Below, one piece after another: positions 17,559 through 26,754 of a stretch of 64,000 bases of DNA. This DNA comes from Terriglobia bacterium. GTDB taxonomy: Bacteria > Acidobacteriota > Terriglobia > Acidiferrales > UBA7541. Numbering within the stretch: position 1 is the stretch's first letter; each line of letters opens with the position of its first letter. The DNA is taken from assembly GCA_020073485.1 (NCBI GenBank), contig JAIQFB010000021.1:1-64000 (forward strand), read 5' to 3'. Below the pieces are notes generated by a model. It ran no database searches. It had not been told where the DNA came from and saw only the letters and a program-made list of their open reading frames with translations. Position numbers and translations under genes: made by a program.

Positions 17559-18233
17559 ATGCCCAACCGCGCCTATGCCAGCGTCTGGATTCGGGATTTC
17601 GGCGAGTCGAACATGCTCTCGCATTTCGAGCATTTTCTGGCCAGCGTGCCATTGTCCTCCGGGCCGCTGGGGTTTACCGAACTGACAGTGCGCGCCGTGG
17701 ACCCTGCTGAAACCCCCGTCGAGGAGTTCGATTTGCGCGGGCAAGTCCTGACGCCCGCCGATATCGCGGAACTTGCCAAGGAACATCATTCCGGCGATGT
17801 CGCCTACGAAGTTTCCGCGCGATGGGACCTATGGATTCGCGAAATGGAAACGGCGAGCTGGAAAAAGAAGCCGGAGAAACTTGAACTGGCCTGCTACGGG
17901 CCAGAGTACGATAACGGGGTTTCCGGCGAGTCCGGGCATTTTCTCGCCGATCTCGGATTCGAGCATTTGTTTACGGGCCACGCGGGCCTGCTGACGCCGG
18001 ATTCGAAGCGCGTGGCCGAGCCGCAGCATCCGGACGAAGCTCGCTTCCTGATGTGGATGTCGCAGCCGCAGAATTTGCGCGAATATCAGGAGAAAACGAG
18101 AGAGAATATCGAGAAACTGATGGGCTGGATGCGCGCGGTGGAAGAAACCTTGCCGGTTGAGCGCGTCCGCTTGTGGTCCGAGGGAGAGGAAAATTTTGAA
18201 GCGCGTTTGGACGAAATTCTGGCTGTGCGCTAG
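17559..18233 (+). CDS. Conserved-looking protein of unknown function
   Basis: A 224-residue acidic, soluble protein with no signal peptide or membrane span, and no domain that I recognise. It is mixed alpha/beta in the first 170 residues (notable strings YASVWIRDFGESNML, YEVSARWDLWIRE, LELACYGPEYDN, ADLGFEHLFTGHAGLL). A charged C-terminal helix follows (REYQEKTRENIEKLMGWM). It opens a six-gene same-strand run ending at lpxB. The next gene starts inside its last codons, so the two are coupled. It has no visible ribosome binding site but a -10 box just upstream, fitting leaderless translation. Confidence 0.75.
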   Translation: MPNRAYASVWIRDFGESNMLSHFEHFLASVPLSSGPLGFTELTVRAVDPAETPVEEFDLRGQVLTPADIAELAKEHHSGDVAYEVSARWDLWIREMETASWKKKPEKLELACYGPEYDNGVSGESGHFLADLGFEHLFTGHAGLLTPDSKRVAEPQHPDEARFLMWMSQPQNLREYQEKTRENIEKLMGWMRAVEETLPVERVRLWSEGEENFEARLDEILAVR

Positions 18234-18798
18234 TCTGTTGCTGGCCGCGCCGGGCATCTCGTTTCCGGGCGGGCTTTTGGCAGCGCAAGACGATGCGCCG
18301 CGCAGCGCGCGCCGCATGAACGAAACGCTGCTCGCCGGCCTCAGGCCCGGGCGCGACACTTTCACCATTGCGGAAAAGCGGTTCAAGCAAAAGAATCTGA
18401 ACGAGGACCACGATTCGGGCTCAAAGGAATGGCGGGACACCTGCTCGGGCCGGACCATCCGCCTGGAGGTGGATGCAAAATCGGTCATCCAAAGCATCAC
18501 GATCACGACGCTGGGGCCCCGCAACGGCAAGTGCAGCGAGCGCCAGGCGGAATTTCTGGATCCGAAGAATTGGGCCACCGGGCTGGGCCTGCGCATTGGC
18601 GATTCCCAGGACCGCGTCACCGATTATTATGGTGAACCGAATTCCAGCGGCCCGGCATCCAAAAATGGGCAGGATCTTGCCTTGATGTTTTATCAATTCG
18701 ATTTTGCGGGCTCGGATGTCCCGCAGGTGATGGAAGTGCTGTGCGCCCGGGACACCGGGCGAGTGGTGGAGATTACCCTGGCGTTTCCGAGCCTGTAG
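18196..18798 (+). CDS. Exported protein of unknown function
   Basis: About 200 residues. I place the start at the TTG at 18196, because AGGGAGAGGA (18181-18190) sits 5 bases upstream and translation from there gives a good signal peptide (KRVWTKFWLCASLLLAAPG, cleavage after about GGLLAA). An ATG at 18157 would add 13 polar residues ahead of it. The mature part has an SmpA/OmlA-like flavour: an N-terminal GLRPGRDTFTIAEKRF segment resembling the family's short helix, then two Cys (DTCSGRT and GKCSERQ), and GLRIGDSQDRVTDYYGEPN near 135. GxxxxDVxxxxGxP is a recurrent motif in BamE-like outer-membrane assembly proteins, but the similarity is weak. It overlaps the preceding gene by 38 bases. Confidence 0.7.
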   Translation: MKRVWTKFWLCASLLLAAPGISFPGGLLAAQDDAPRSARRMNETLLAGLRPGRDTFTIAEKRFKQKNLNEDHDSGSKEWRDTCSGRTIRLEVDAKSVIQSITITTLGPRNGKCSERQAEFLDPKNWATGLGLRIGDSQDRVTDYYGEPNSSGPASKNGQDLALMFYQFDFAGSDVPQVMEVLCARDTGRVVEITLAFPSL

Positions 18799-18811
18799 CG
18801 CCCGACCGAGG

Positions 18812-19447
18812 ATGCCTATCCGAACTCCGCTCCCGGCTCTGGCCTTGTTTCTGTGTGTGACGGCGTCTTTGTCGGCAGGGTGCAATAATGCAAAACCTGT
18901 CTCCCCGGCGGTCGATCGGGCGGCGAAGGAAGCTGCCGAGACGCAAGGCATGGCCGAGGCGGCGCTGGGAAAACAGGCGGAAGTCCTGGCGCACGGCGAT
19001 CTTGCACGAAACGGCCTGGAGCAGATCCTGGCCGTCAACCGCATCGAAAACGCGCAGCGTGGCGCCGGAAGCCCGGCAAATCCCGCGGCGATTCTGATTC
19101 GGCGCGCGGCGGTTTTGGAAAAGAGCGGCGGCAAATGGTCGGAAGTGCTGCGCTGTGACGAGCGGCTGAAGAATCCGAACGGGTATCTGGCAGGCACGCC
19201 GGCGGCGCGCGTGAGCGCCTGGCGATTGGAATACAATCTGGATGCAGCGCAGGGCCTGGGAATGAAGTTTACTCCGGCCGGTTCGGATTCAGACGCAGCG
19301 GGATCCGGCCCGGGGGAATCGCAGGAGAAAACCCTGGTTGTACGGTGGAATAAAAGCGCGAAACGCTATCAGTCGCTGGACCAGTCTCAGGAAAGGTATC
19401 TGAACGAAGTCCCGACGCTGGAAACACCGATGTCCATCCTCAAATGA
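18812..19447 (+). CDS. Putative lipoprotein
   Basis: A 211-residue protein with a lipoprotein signal: charged start (MPIRTPL), hydrophobic core, and lipobox LSAGC at about 20-24. The mature part is mostly helical with an Ala/Glu-rich first half, then GGKWSEVLRCDERLKNPNGYL and a C-terminal LVVRWNKSAKRYQSLDQ. No family is recognised. It begins 13 bases after the exported protein gene and its stop overlaps the next gene by 4 bases (ATGA). That places it in the same operon as the ABC exporter, which makes it a candidate periplasmic or outer-membrane partner of that transporter. Confidence 0.75.
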   Translation: MPIRTPLPALALFLCVTASLSAGCNNAKPVSPAVDRAAKEAAETQGMAEAALGKQAEVLAHGDLARNGLEQILAVNRIENAQRGAGSPANPAAILIRRAAVLEKSGGKWSEVLRCDERLKNPNGYLAGTPAARVSAWRLEYNLDAAQGLGMKFTPAGSDSDAAGSGPGESQEKTLVVRWNKSAKRYQSLDQSQERYLNEVPTLETPMSILK

Positions 19448-21387
19448 GCGCAGCGGCCAACACACTGGCAAGTCCCGCGGTTAAAACGGCGCCCCCGCGC
19501 GTTTCCGGATGGGCGCAGCTCATGCGTTTGATGCCCTATGTCTCGAAGCACAAGCTGGAAGTGCTGATCGGACTGGTGACACAGACCGGCATGGGAATCA
19601 CCGGGACGCTGCTGCCGCTGATTCTGGGCGTGATCACGGATTGCCTGAAGGGTGCGGAAACGCCGCTGGCGCAACTGGGCCGGCTCACGCAAATCTCCCT
19701 TGGGTACCTGCTCCCGTATTACCACCCAAAGGATCCGCGCACGCTGGCCGTGTTTGCCTCGGCGCTGGTGATCGTTTGCGCGGTGCAGGGATTCTTTTCC
19801 TACTGCACGCGGCAGATCCTGATCGGGCTTTCGCGCGATATCGAATACGACTTGCGAAACGATTTGCTCGAAAAACTGGTGCAGATGGAGCCGGAATTTT
19901 ACGTCCGCAATCGCACCGGCGAACTGATGTCGCGCTGCACGAATGACCTGAACGCGGTGCGCATGGTCCTCGGCCCGGGGATCATGTACAGCGCCAACAC
20001 GATCGCCACCATGATCCTGGCTGTCATCCTGATGTTTTGGATTTCGGCAAGGCTCAGCGTCTTCGTCCTGCTTCCCGTTCCCATCGTCGCCGTTACGGTA
20101 TGGGTGTTCGGGCGCCAGATTCACGCGCTCTACGGCAAGATTCAGGCGTCGCTCGCGGTGTTGTCCGCGAAGGCGCAGGAAAATCTGGCCGGCGTGCGCG
20201 TGGTGCGGGCCTACGGCCAGGAGGAAGCCGAGATCCGCGGCTTTGACGCCCCCAACCGCGAGTATATCGACCGCAACCTTCGCCTGATTTATTTCTGGAG
20301 CCTGTTTATGCCCCTGCTCCAGATGCTTTTCGGGCTCACGTTTATTCTGGTGCTTTGGCAGGGGGGGCAACTGGTGATCATGAACCGCATCACCTTGGGC
20401 GAGCTCATCGCGTTTTACACGTTCATGACGCGCCTCATCTTTCCGATGATCGCGCTCGGATTTGTCACCAACATCTTTCAGCGCGGCGGCGCTTCCATGG
20501 GCCGGCTGAACTACATTCTCGATTCCGAGCCGGCCATCAGCGATGCGAACGCCACGGCATCCAAATCCGAAGAAATTCGCGGAGAGATCGAATTCCGCCA
20601 TCTGACCTTCACGTATCCGACCTTGCGCAGCGACACCGACGGACCCAAGACCAATGGCGCGAGTTCCAACGGAAACGCCGGAGTGAACGCCCCTGTGCTC
20701 GAGGACATCTCCCTGCACGTGCAGGCCGGCTCGATCCTGGCGATTGTGGGGCCAACGGGAAGCGGAAAATCCACGCTGGCCGCGCTGATCGCGCGCCTTT
20801 GGGACGCGCCCTCGGGAACGCTGCTGATCGACGGGCGCCCCATTCGCGAGTGGCCGCTCGAAACTCTGCGCCGCGCCGTGGGGTACGTGCCGCAGGACAC
20901 GTTCCTGTTCAGCGAAACACTACGCGAAAACGTCGCCTTCGGTGTGGATAGCGCCACCGACGAGCAAATTCAAAACGCCGCCGACGTCGCCAGCATTGCG
21001 GCGGAAATCAACGAGTTCCCCGCCAAATTCAACACCATGGTGGGCGAACGCGGCATCACGCTTTCCGGAGGCCAGAAGCAGCGCACGGCCATTGCCCGCG
21101 CAGTGATCCGTGATCCCAAGATTCTGATCCTGGACGATTCCCTGTCGAGTGTGGACACCGGGACCGAGGAACGCATCCTGCGCCGCCTGGACGCGATTTT
21201 GCGCCAGCGCACCACCGTGCTGATTTCCCACCGCGTCTCCACCGTGCAGCACGCCGACCAGATCGTGGTCCTGCGCGACGGCCGCATCGTCGAGCGCGGC
21301 ACGCACGCCGAACTGCTGGCCCACGGCGGCTACTATGCCGACCTGTACCAGAAGCAATTGCTGGAAGAGGAGTTGGAACGCGAATGA
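19444..21387 (+). CDS. Heterodimeric ABC exporter, BmrC-like subunit
   Basis: A 647-residue half-transporter with six membrane spans (residues about 30-330) and a nucleotide-binding domain. Walker A is GPTGSGKSTLA (about 434-444), the signature is canonical (LSGGQKQR, about 540), and Walker B is ILILDDSLSSVD (about 560). The residue after the Walker B Asp is Asp instead of the catalytic Glu. That substitution, together with a normal signature, matches the BmrC/YheI side of heterodimeric exporters, which forms the degenerate ATP site. A linker of about 25 residues rich in Asn/Gly (DGPKTNGASSNGNAG) interrupts the start of the nucleotide-binding domain. The partner is encoded next with a 4-base overlap. 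Substrate is unknown; drugs or lipids are typical. Confidence 0.92.
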   Translation: MSAAANTLASPAVKTAPPRVSGWAQLMRLMPYVSKHKLEVLIGLVTQTGMGITGTLLPLILGVITDCLKGAETPLAQLGRLTQISLGYLLPYYHPKDPRTLAVFASALVIVCAVQGFFSYCTRQILIGLSRDIEYDLRNDLLEKLVQMEPEFYVRNRTGELMSRCTNDLNAVRMVLGPGIMYSANTIATMILAVILMFWISARLSVFVLLPVPIVAVTVWVFGRQIHALYGKIQASLAVLSAKAQENLAGVRVVRAYGQEEAEIRGFDAPNREYIDRNLRLIYFWSLFMPLLQMLFGLTFILVLWQGGQLVIMNRITLGELIAFYTFMTRLIFPMIALGFVTNIFQRGGASMGRLNYILDSEPAISDANATASKSEEIRGEIEFRHLTFTYPTLRSDTDGPKTNGASSNGNAGVNAPVLEDISLHVQAGSILAIVGPTGSGKSTLAALIARLWDAPSGTLLIDGRPIREWPLETLRRAVGYVPQDTFLFSETLRENVAFGVDSATDEQIQNAADVASIAAEINEFPAKFNTMVGERGITLSGGQKQRTAIARAVIRDPKILILDDSLSSVDTGTEERILRRLDAILRQRTTVLISHRVSTVQHADQIVVLRDGRIVERGTHAELLAHGGYYADLYQKQLLEEELERE

Positions 21388-23261
21388 GCGACTTCCGCGA
21401 AGAAGAAGCTCTCGGAAAAGCCTACGACGCGCAGCTGCTGCGCCGGCTGATGACGTATCTGCGCCCGTATAAGTGGACCGTCGTCCTCGCGGTCTTCCTG
21501 ACGCTACTGGTTGGGCCGCTTGAAGTCGTGGGTCCCTACCTGTTCGGATACGCAGTAGACAAGTACATCGTGCCGGGCCTGGATCAATCGTTGCCCTGGG
21601 CGGCGGCCCTGCACGGCGTCACGCTGATTTCCCTCATTTCGCTTGCGGCATTGCTTCTGAGCTTCGCGGTGCAGTATCTCCAAGTGCGCATGATGCAGAA
21701 CGTGGGCCAGCAGACGCTCTACGATCTGCGAAAAGAAATTTTCGAGCGCATGCAGCGCCTGCCCATGAGTTTCTTCGACCGCAGCCCGGTGGGGCGCCTG
21801 GTGACGCGCGTGACAACCGACGTGGACGCCCTCAACGATCTGTTTGCCGCCGGCATCGCGGCCATGGCAAACGATGCCGTGGTCCTCATCTGCATCGGCG
21901 CAGTGATGATGAAGATGAACGGGCGTCTCGCCCTGGCCACCTTCGCGGTGCTGCCGCTCATCATGATCGCCACGTGGATCTTCCGCGACCGCGTGCGCGA
22001 CGCCAACCGGCGCATCCGCACGGCTATCGCCCGCATCAACGCTTTCCTGCAGGAGCATATCAGCGGCATGAGCGTCGTGCAGCTGTTTAACCGCGAGAAG
22101 AAATCGCGGGAAGAGTTCGCGAATTTGAATCGCATCCACATGGAAGCCTATAAGGACGCGATTACGGCCTTCGCCGTTTTCTTCCCCGCGGTGGAATTGT
22201 TCAGCATGGCGGCCATTGCCGTCGTCTTCTGGTACGGCGGCCTGCTTTCCTTCGGCGGCGCCGTGACCGTGGGCGTGCTGATCACGTTTATGCAGTACGC
22301 GCAGCGCTTCTTCCGGCCCATTCAGGACCTGAGCGAAAAATTCAACATTCTGCAGTCGGCCATGGCTGCCTGCGAGCGCATTTTCAAATTGCTGGACGAA
22401 CCGCTTCCCGCGCCGCCCGCCGAAGCCCCGCTGCCGCTGACCGCGCCGCGCGGCGAAATCGAATTCCGAAACGTCTGGTTCGCCTATACCGGCGGCGTAA
22501 ATCCCAAGGACGAAGACTGGGTGTTGCGCGATGTCTCTTTCCACATCGCGCCGGGGCAAACCCTGGCCATCGTCGGCCACACCGGCGCCGGGAAAACCAC
22601 GCTTATCCAGCTGCTGCTGCGTTTCTACGACATCCAGCTTGGAGAAATCCTCCTCGACGGCGTGAATATCCGCTGCTACGACGTTCACCAACTGCGCCAT
22701 CAGTTCGGCATCGTGCTGCAGGACCCGTTTCTTTTCACCGGCACCCTGGAATCGAACGTGCGCCTGGGCGACGAGGAAATCAGCCGCGAACGCGTCGAAG
22801 CTGCGATCCGCGAAGTGGGCTTGGGTTCGCTGCTCGACAGCCTGAACGAAGGCCTGGAGACCAATGTCACCGAGCGCGGCGCTACCTTTTCCGTCGGCCA
22901 GCGGCAATTGATCAGCTTCGCGCGGGCGCTGGCGCACAATCCGCGCTTCCTGATCCTCGACGAAGCCACTTCGAGCGTGGACACCAAGACCGAAGTGCTG
23001 ATCCGCGAAGCGCTCGACCGCCTGCTCGAAGGCCGCACGGCCATGGTCATCGCGCACCGCCTGAGCACCATTCAGCATGCCGACCGCATACTCGTTTTCC
23101 ACAAGGGAAAATTGCGCGAGCAAGGCTCGCACCAGCAACTGCTCGTCATGCGCGGCATTTACTATCGACTCTACCAGCTCCAGTACAAGGATCAGGAACT
23201 GCGCGCGCCGCTCGAACCCGCGGGGAGCGAAGCGGGCACTGCGATCCCGGGGAACGATTAA
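21384..23261 (+). CDS. Heterodimeric ABC exporter, BmrD-like subunit
   Basis: A 625-residue half-transporter: six spans (about 30-330) then a nucleotide-binding domain. Walker A is GHTGAGKTTL (about 398-407), the signature is degenerate (FSVGQRQL, about 502), and Walker B is canonical with the catalytic Glu (FLILDEATSSVD, about 522). With the preceding gene this reproduces the BmrC/BmrD (YheI/YheH) pattern. The active ATP site combines this protein's Walker B Glu with the partner's LSGGQ. The start overlaps the partner stop (ATGA). The gene is followed 27 bases later by lpxB, which links the exporter to envelope lipid biogenesis by context only. Confidence 0.92.
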   Translation: MSDFREEEALGKAYDAQLLRRLMTYLRPYKWTVVLAVFLTLLVGPLEVVGPYLFGYAVDKYIVPGLDQSLPWAAALHGVTLISLISLAALLLSFAVQYLQVRMMQNVGQQTLYDLRKEIFERMQRLPMSFFDRSPVGRLVTRVTTDVDALNDLFAAGIAAMANDAVVLICIGAVMMKMNGRLALATFAVLPLIMIATWIFRDRVRDANRRIRTAIARINAFLQEHISGMSVVQLFNREKKSREEFANLNRIHMEAYKDAITAFAVFFPAVELFSMAAIAVVFWYGGLLSFGGAVTVGVLITFMQYAQRFFRPIQDLSEKFNILQSAMAACERIFKLLDEPLPAPPAEAPLPLTAPRGEIEFRNVWFAYTGGVNPKDEDWVLRDVSFHIAPGQTLAIVGHTGAGKTTLIQLLLRFYDIQLGEILLDGVNIRCYDVHQLRHQFGIVLQDPFLFTGTLESNVRLGDEEISRERVEAAIREVGLGSLLDSLNEGLETNVTERGATFSVGQRQLISFARALAHNPRFLILDEATSSVDTKTEVLIREALDRLLEGRTAMVIAHRLSTIQHADRILVFHKGKLREQGSHQQLLVMRGIYYRLYQLQYKDQELRAPLEPAGSEAGTAIPGND

Positions 23262-23288
23262 TTCGTCCCGCTCCATTCCCGCGACAAA

Positions 23289-24434
23289 ATGCCTCCCACA
23301 CAAATCCTGATTTCCGCCGGTGAAGCTTCCGGAGACATGTACGCCGCGCGCCTGGCCACGGCGCTGCGCGCGCGCGCCGACGTCCAGTTGTTTGGCATGG
23401 GCGGGCCGCGCATGCGCGACGCGGGAGTCGATACGATTGCCGATTGCTCGGAAGTCTCCCTGGTGGGAATCGTCGAAATCGCAAAAAAATATCCGGCGCT
23501 CAAGCGTGTGTGGAAACGCATCCTCGGCGAGGCGGCCCGCCGGAATCCGCGCCTGGCGATCCTCACCGATTTCCCGGGGTTCCACTTGCGCCTGGCGCGA
23601 GCCTTGAAACGCCAGCATGTCCCGAGCGTCTATTTTGTATGCCCCCAATTCTGGGCCTGGAGGCCGTGGCGCGCCAACCTGGTGCGGCGGCGATTCGTGC
23701 GCGGGCTGTGCATTTTCCCGTTCGAGCAGGAATGGTACCGTTCGCGCGGCGTGCCCGCGGATTTTATCGGGCATCCGCTGGTGGGCAACGTCACGGCCAA
23801 AAGAACGCGCCGGGAATTTGCGGCGCAATTCGCCCTCGATGCGGAAAAACCGATCGTCGCGCTGCTGCCCGGCAGCCGCGCGGGAGAAATCGCGCATCAC
23901 ATGCCTCTCCTGATGCAGGCATGCCGCCTCATTGCCCAGGGCCGTGATGTCCAATTCGTCCTGGCGCTGGCGCCGGGCATGAGCAAGTCCCAGTTCGCCG
24001 GATATCTTCAGGCCGACGTTCCGATGCACGTCGTGGAAGACGTCACCTATGACGTCCTGGGCGCCGCGGATGTGGCGATTGTGTCCAGCGGAACCGCCAC
24101 GGTTGAAGCAGCCTTGATGGACGCTCCGATGATCGTGGTCTATCGCCTGGCGCCTTTGACGGCGGCCATTGCGCGCTGGCTGGTGCGGACGCCCATGTTT
24201 GCCATGGTGAATCTGATCGCCGGAAAACGCGTGGTGCCCGAACTGGTGCAGAAGGATTTCACTCCGGAACGAGTGGCCCAGCAGGCCATTCACCTGCTCG
24301 ATTCGCCCGAGGCTCGCGAGGAAATGCGGATAGGTCTGGCCGAGGTGCGGGCAAAACTCGGACCTCCCGGGGCGATTGATCGCGCCGCCGACATCATCGC
24401 GGCCATGCTGAAGCAGATGGAGACAAGATCCTAG
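23289..24434 (+). CDS. lpxB: Lipid-A-disaccharide synthase
   Basis: This 381-residue peripheral membrane glycosyltransferase (GT19) joins UDP-2,3-diacylglucosamine and lipid X to make the lipid A disaccharide. It shows the family signatures ISAGEASGDMYAA (8-20), FGMGGPRMRDAGV, ISPQ-equivalent FVCPQFWAWRPWR, FIGHPLVGNV, ALLPGSRAGEI and SSGTATVEAALMDAPMIVVYR. Its presence shows a diderm envelope with lipopolysaccharide or lipid A. It ends the six-gene run that begins at 17559. Other lpx genes (lpxA, C, D) are not in the window, so this copy is separated from the usual cluster. Confidence 0.95.
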   Translation: MPPTQILISAGEASGDMYAARLATALRARADVQLFGMGGPRMRDAGVDTIADCSEVSLVGIVEIAKKYPALKRVWKRILGEAARRNPRLAILTDFPGFHLRLARALKRQHVPSVYFVCPQFWAWRPWRANLVRRRFVRGLCIFPFEQEWYRSRGVPADFIGHPLVGNVTAKRTRREFAAQFALDAEKPIVALLPGSRAGEIAHHMPLLMQACRLIAQGRDVQFVLALAPGMSKSQFAGYLQADVPMHVVEDVTYDVLGAADVAIVSSGTATVEAALMDAPMIVVYRLAPLTAAIARWLVRTPMFAMVNLIAGKRVVPELVQKDFTPERVAQQAIHLLDSPEAREEMRIGLAEVRAKLGPPGAIDRAADIIAAMLKQMETRS

Positions 24435-24564
24435 CGGCCTATCGCTGCCTGCGGGACTAAAACGCTAACGCCTGAGTCTAGGAGAGGCTGGCAACTCAGT
24501 AGCCCGCATTGGTATCCTAATGATTCGGGTATCCCGGTCGAATTGAGAAAGGCTTCTGAGACTC

Positions 24565-26754
24565 ATGTTCAAGCTCCGACTCCCCATTTTCCTGACGGCG
24601 CTGGCAGCGTTTGCAGCCAGCGGTTTTGCTCAGTCGCCGGGACAGCCGCAAGGCCCGGGCCGCCCCGTTGCTCCTGTGCAGACAGCGCCCACAGCGGCGT
24701 TTCGCGCCACCAACTATGAAATCCGCGCTTCGCTCGATGCCAACGGACAGGTGATGAACGCGCAGGCGAAGGTCGAGTTTGTCGCCGACGATGCCTCTCG
24801 CGTAGTCGAAGTGGAACTTAATCCCAGCCTGCGGGTGAACTCGGTTCTCGATGGCGCCGGCAAACCCTTGTCTTTCGATCGCGATGACAATGCCAGCCAG
24901 AAGCTAACCATCACTCTCCCGGATGCGGTTCCTGCGGGAGGGAAAATCACTCTGGGATTCGATTATGGCGGCCCGCTCTCCGGCCGCATCACCGATCCCT
25001 CGGAAGGTGTGCGGCTCGCGTACATCGGCAAAGAGGGCGGATATCTGTTGCTGCCTGCGCGTTGGTTTCCTCTGACTGGTTTCCCTTCCAGCCGCTACAC
25101 CGGAGTATTTCAAATTGAAGTGCCCGGAACGATGGCCGTCGTGGGCACCGGCGTCTCTGCGGGGCCTCCGATATCGGTAACGCCCAAGTCTCTTCCGGCG
25201 CCGCCTCCGGCCCCGGGAAATGCTCGATCATCTGCTCCCGTATCGCCCAGGACCGCTCCTCCGCCTCCTTCGATGGAAAACGAGCGCATGTTATATACCT
25301 TCCGCGTGGATAAGCCGGAAGCCGCGGGTACGTTCGTCATTTCTCCGCTGCAATTGAGCCCAGTGCGCGCCGAGGGGATGAGCTTCTCCGTTTACACGCC
25401 TCCCGCGCAAGCCAAGACCGCGCAAAGTTACGCGGACACCGCGGCGCACATTCTCGACTTCTTCAACGGAGAATTCGGCGCGCTGCCCGAACCCTCGATG
25501 ACCATCGCGCAGCTTCCGGACGGCACGGTGGACGGATTCGCCGCGCCGGGCCTGCTGCTGGTGAGCGCGCACCAGTGGACCGCGCAACCCAATGCCCGTC
25601 TGCTGGCGAATCTGGCGGCGCAGCAGTGGTGGGGCGACCGCGTGATGGCCGCTTCCACCTCCGACGTGTGGATCACCGACGGGCTGGCGAGATACTCCGA
25701 GGGCCTCTACGCCGAGGAAGCCACGGGCAAGGAAGGCCTGAACAAGGCGCTCGAGGATTTCGCGGTGGGCGCGCTGATGTTCGACAATGCCGCTCCGATT
25801 GCCGAGGCCAGAAGGCTCGCGCCGGGATCGGAGGAATACCGCTCGGTGGTGGTGAACAAAGGCGCGATGGTGTTTCATATGCTCCGCGCCATCATTGGCG
25901 ACGCGAACTTCTCCGCGCTGCTGAAGGATTTCTATTCGCGCTACGCGGGCAAGACCGCCCGCATCCGCGATTTCGAGCAACTCGCGGAAGCGCACCAGGC
26001 GGCGCCGGCGCCCAAGGAATTTGCGCTGAGCAACGCGCCCGCGGAGCAAGCGCCGGAGCCGCCCAGCTTGCGGCCGTTTTTCACGCAATGGCTGCGCTCG
26101 ACCGGCGTTCCCGAATTCAGCCTGGAATACGTGATCTACCGCACGAAAAAAGGGTTTCGCATTGTCGGAAAGGTGAAACAGGATCTCGATTTCTTCCGCA
26201 TGAACGTGGAGATGGAAGTTGAGACCGAAGGTAATCCCGAATTCAAAAAGATCGATATCGCCGGAAAGGAATCCGCGTTCACCGTGGAGACGTTCGGGCG
26301 GCCGAAACCCAACGGCATTATCCTGGACCCGCACAATTTCATCCTGAAATCGAGCCAGCGCCTGCGCGTTCGCGGCATCATTGCCCGCGGCGAGACCCTC
26401 GCCGAACAGGGCCGCTACTACGATGCGATCCAGCAATACCAGCGCGCCCTCGAGCAGGACCGCGCCAACGCCCTGGCCGACTTCCGCATGGGCGAGGCGT
26501 TTTTCTACCAGCGGAATTACGCCGCCGCGGCGCAATCCTTCCGCGACACCATGGAAGCTTCGACCGACCTGACCACCCGCTGGACCGAGGTCTGGTCGCA
26601 CATCTACCTGGGCAGAATTTACGATATCCAGGGCGACCGCACGCGCGCGGTCAACGAATACAGCAAGGCCAAGCAAACCGGAGACGATACCGGAGGCGCG
26701 CAGGCCGAAGCGGAAAAATCGCTGAAGAAAGCGTACTCGGAAGGTGCGTCTTAG
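24565..26754 (+). CDS. M1 aminopeptidase-like exported protein lacking the zinc site, with C-terminal TPR
   Basis: A 729-residue protein with a signal peptide (MFKLRLPIFLTALAAFAASG, cleavage near FAQ). Residues about 45-200 form an M1-type N-terminal beta domain, with a Pro-rich insert at about 205-240. The catalytic-like domain lacks HExxH. The aligned stretch is ANLAAQQWWGD, with Asn349, Leu350 and Gln353 where His, Glu and His belong. Asp372 (WITDGLARYSE) sits exactly 18 residues later, in place of the third zinc ligand Glu. The GxMEN exopeptidase loop is also changed (GFAAPG). From about 610 there are TPR-like helices (LAEQGRYYDAIQQYQRAL). It is therefore a pseudoenzyme, perhaps binding peptides or cell-wall material in the periplasm. 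It is probably monocistronic, with GAGAAAGG ahead of the start. Confidence 0.85.
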   Translation: MFKLRLPIFLTALAAFAASGFAQSPGQPQGPGRPVAPVQTAPTAAFRATNYEIRASLDANGQVMNAQAKVEFVADDASRVVEVELNPSLRVNSVLDGAGKPLSFDRDDNASQKLTITLPDAVPAGGKITLGFDYGGPLSGRITDPSEGVRLAYIGKEGGYLLLPARWFPLTGFPSSRYTGVFQIEVPGTMAVVGTGVSAGPPISVTPKSLPAPPPAPGNARSSAPVSPRTAPPPPSMENERMLYTFRVDKPEAAGTFVISPLQLSPVRAEGMSFSVYTPPAQAKTAQSYADTAAHILDFFNGEFGALPEPSMTIAQLPDGTVDGFAAPGLLLVSAHQWTAQPNARLLANLAAQQWWGDRVMAASTSDVWITDGLARYSEGLYAEEATGKEGLNKALEDFAVGALMFDNAAPIAEARRLAPGSEEYRSVVVNKGAMVFHMLRAIIGDANFSALLKDFYSRYAGKTARIRDFEQLAEAHQAAPAPKEFALSNAPAEQAPEPPSLRPFFTQWLRSTGVPEFSLEYVIYRTKKGFRIVGKVKQDLDFFRMNVEMEVETEGNPEFKKIDIAGKESAFTVETFGRPKPNGIILDPHNFILKSSQRLRVRGIIARGETLAEQGRYYDAIQQYQRALEQDRANALADFRMGEAFFYQRNYAAAAQSFRDTMEASTDLTTRWTEVWSHIYLGRIYDIQGDRTRAVNEYSKAKQTGDDTGGAQAEAEKSLKKAYSEGAS

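Noticed and set aside
21504-24293. Reverse-strand frame of 929 codons opposite the second ABC subunit and lpxB
   Set aside because: It covers two genes with complete motifs on the forward strand. Its composition is dominated by His/Arg/Gly/Gln, which is the usual shadow signature.
25291-26676. Reverse-strand frame of 461 codons opposite the M1-like gene
   Set aside because: No family features; explained by third-position GC bias of the forward gene.
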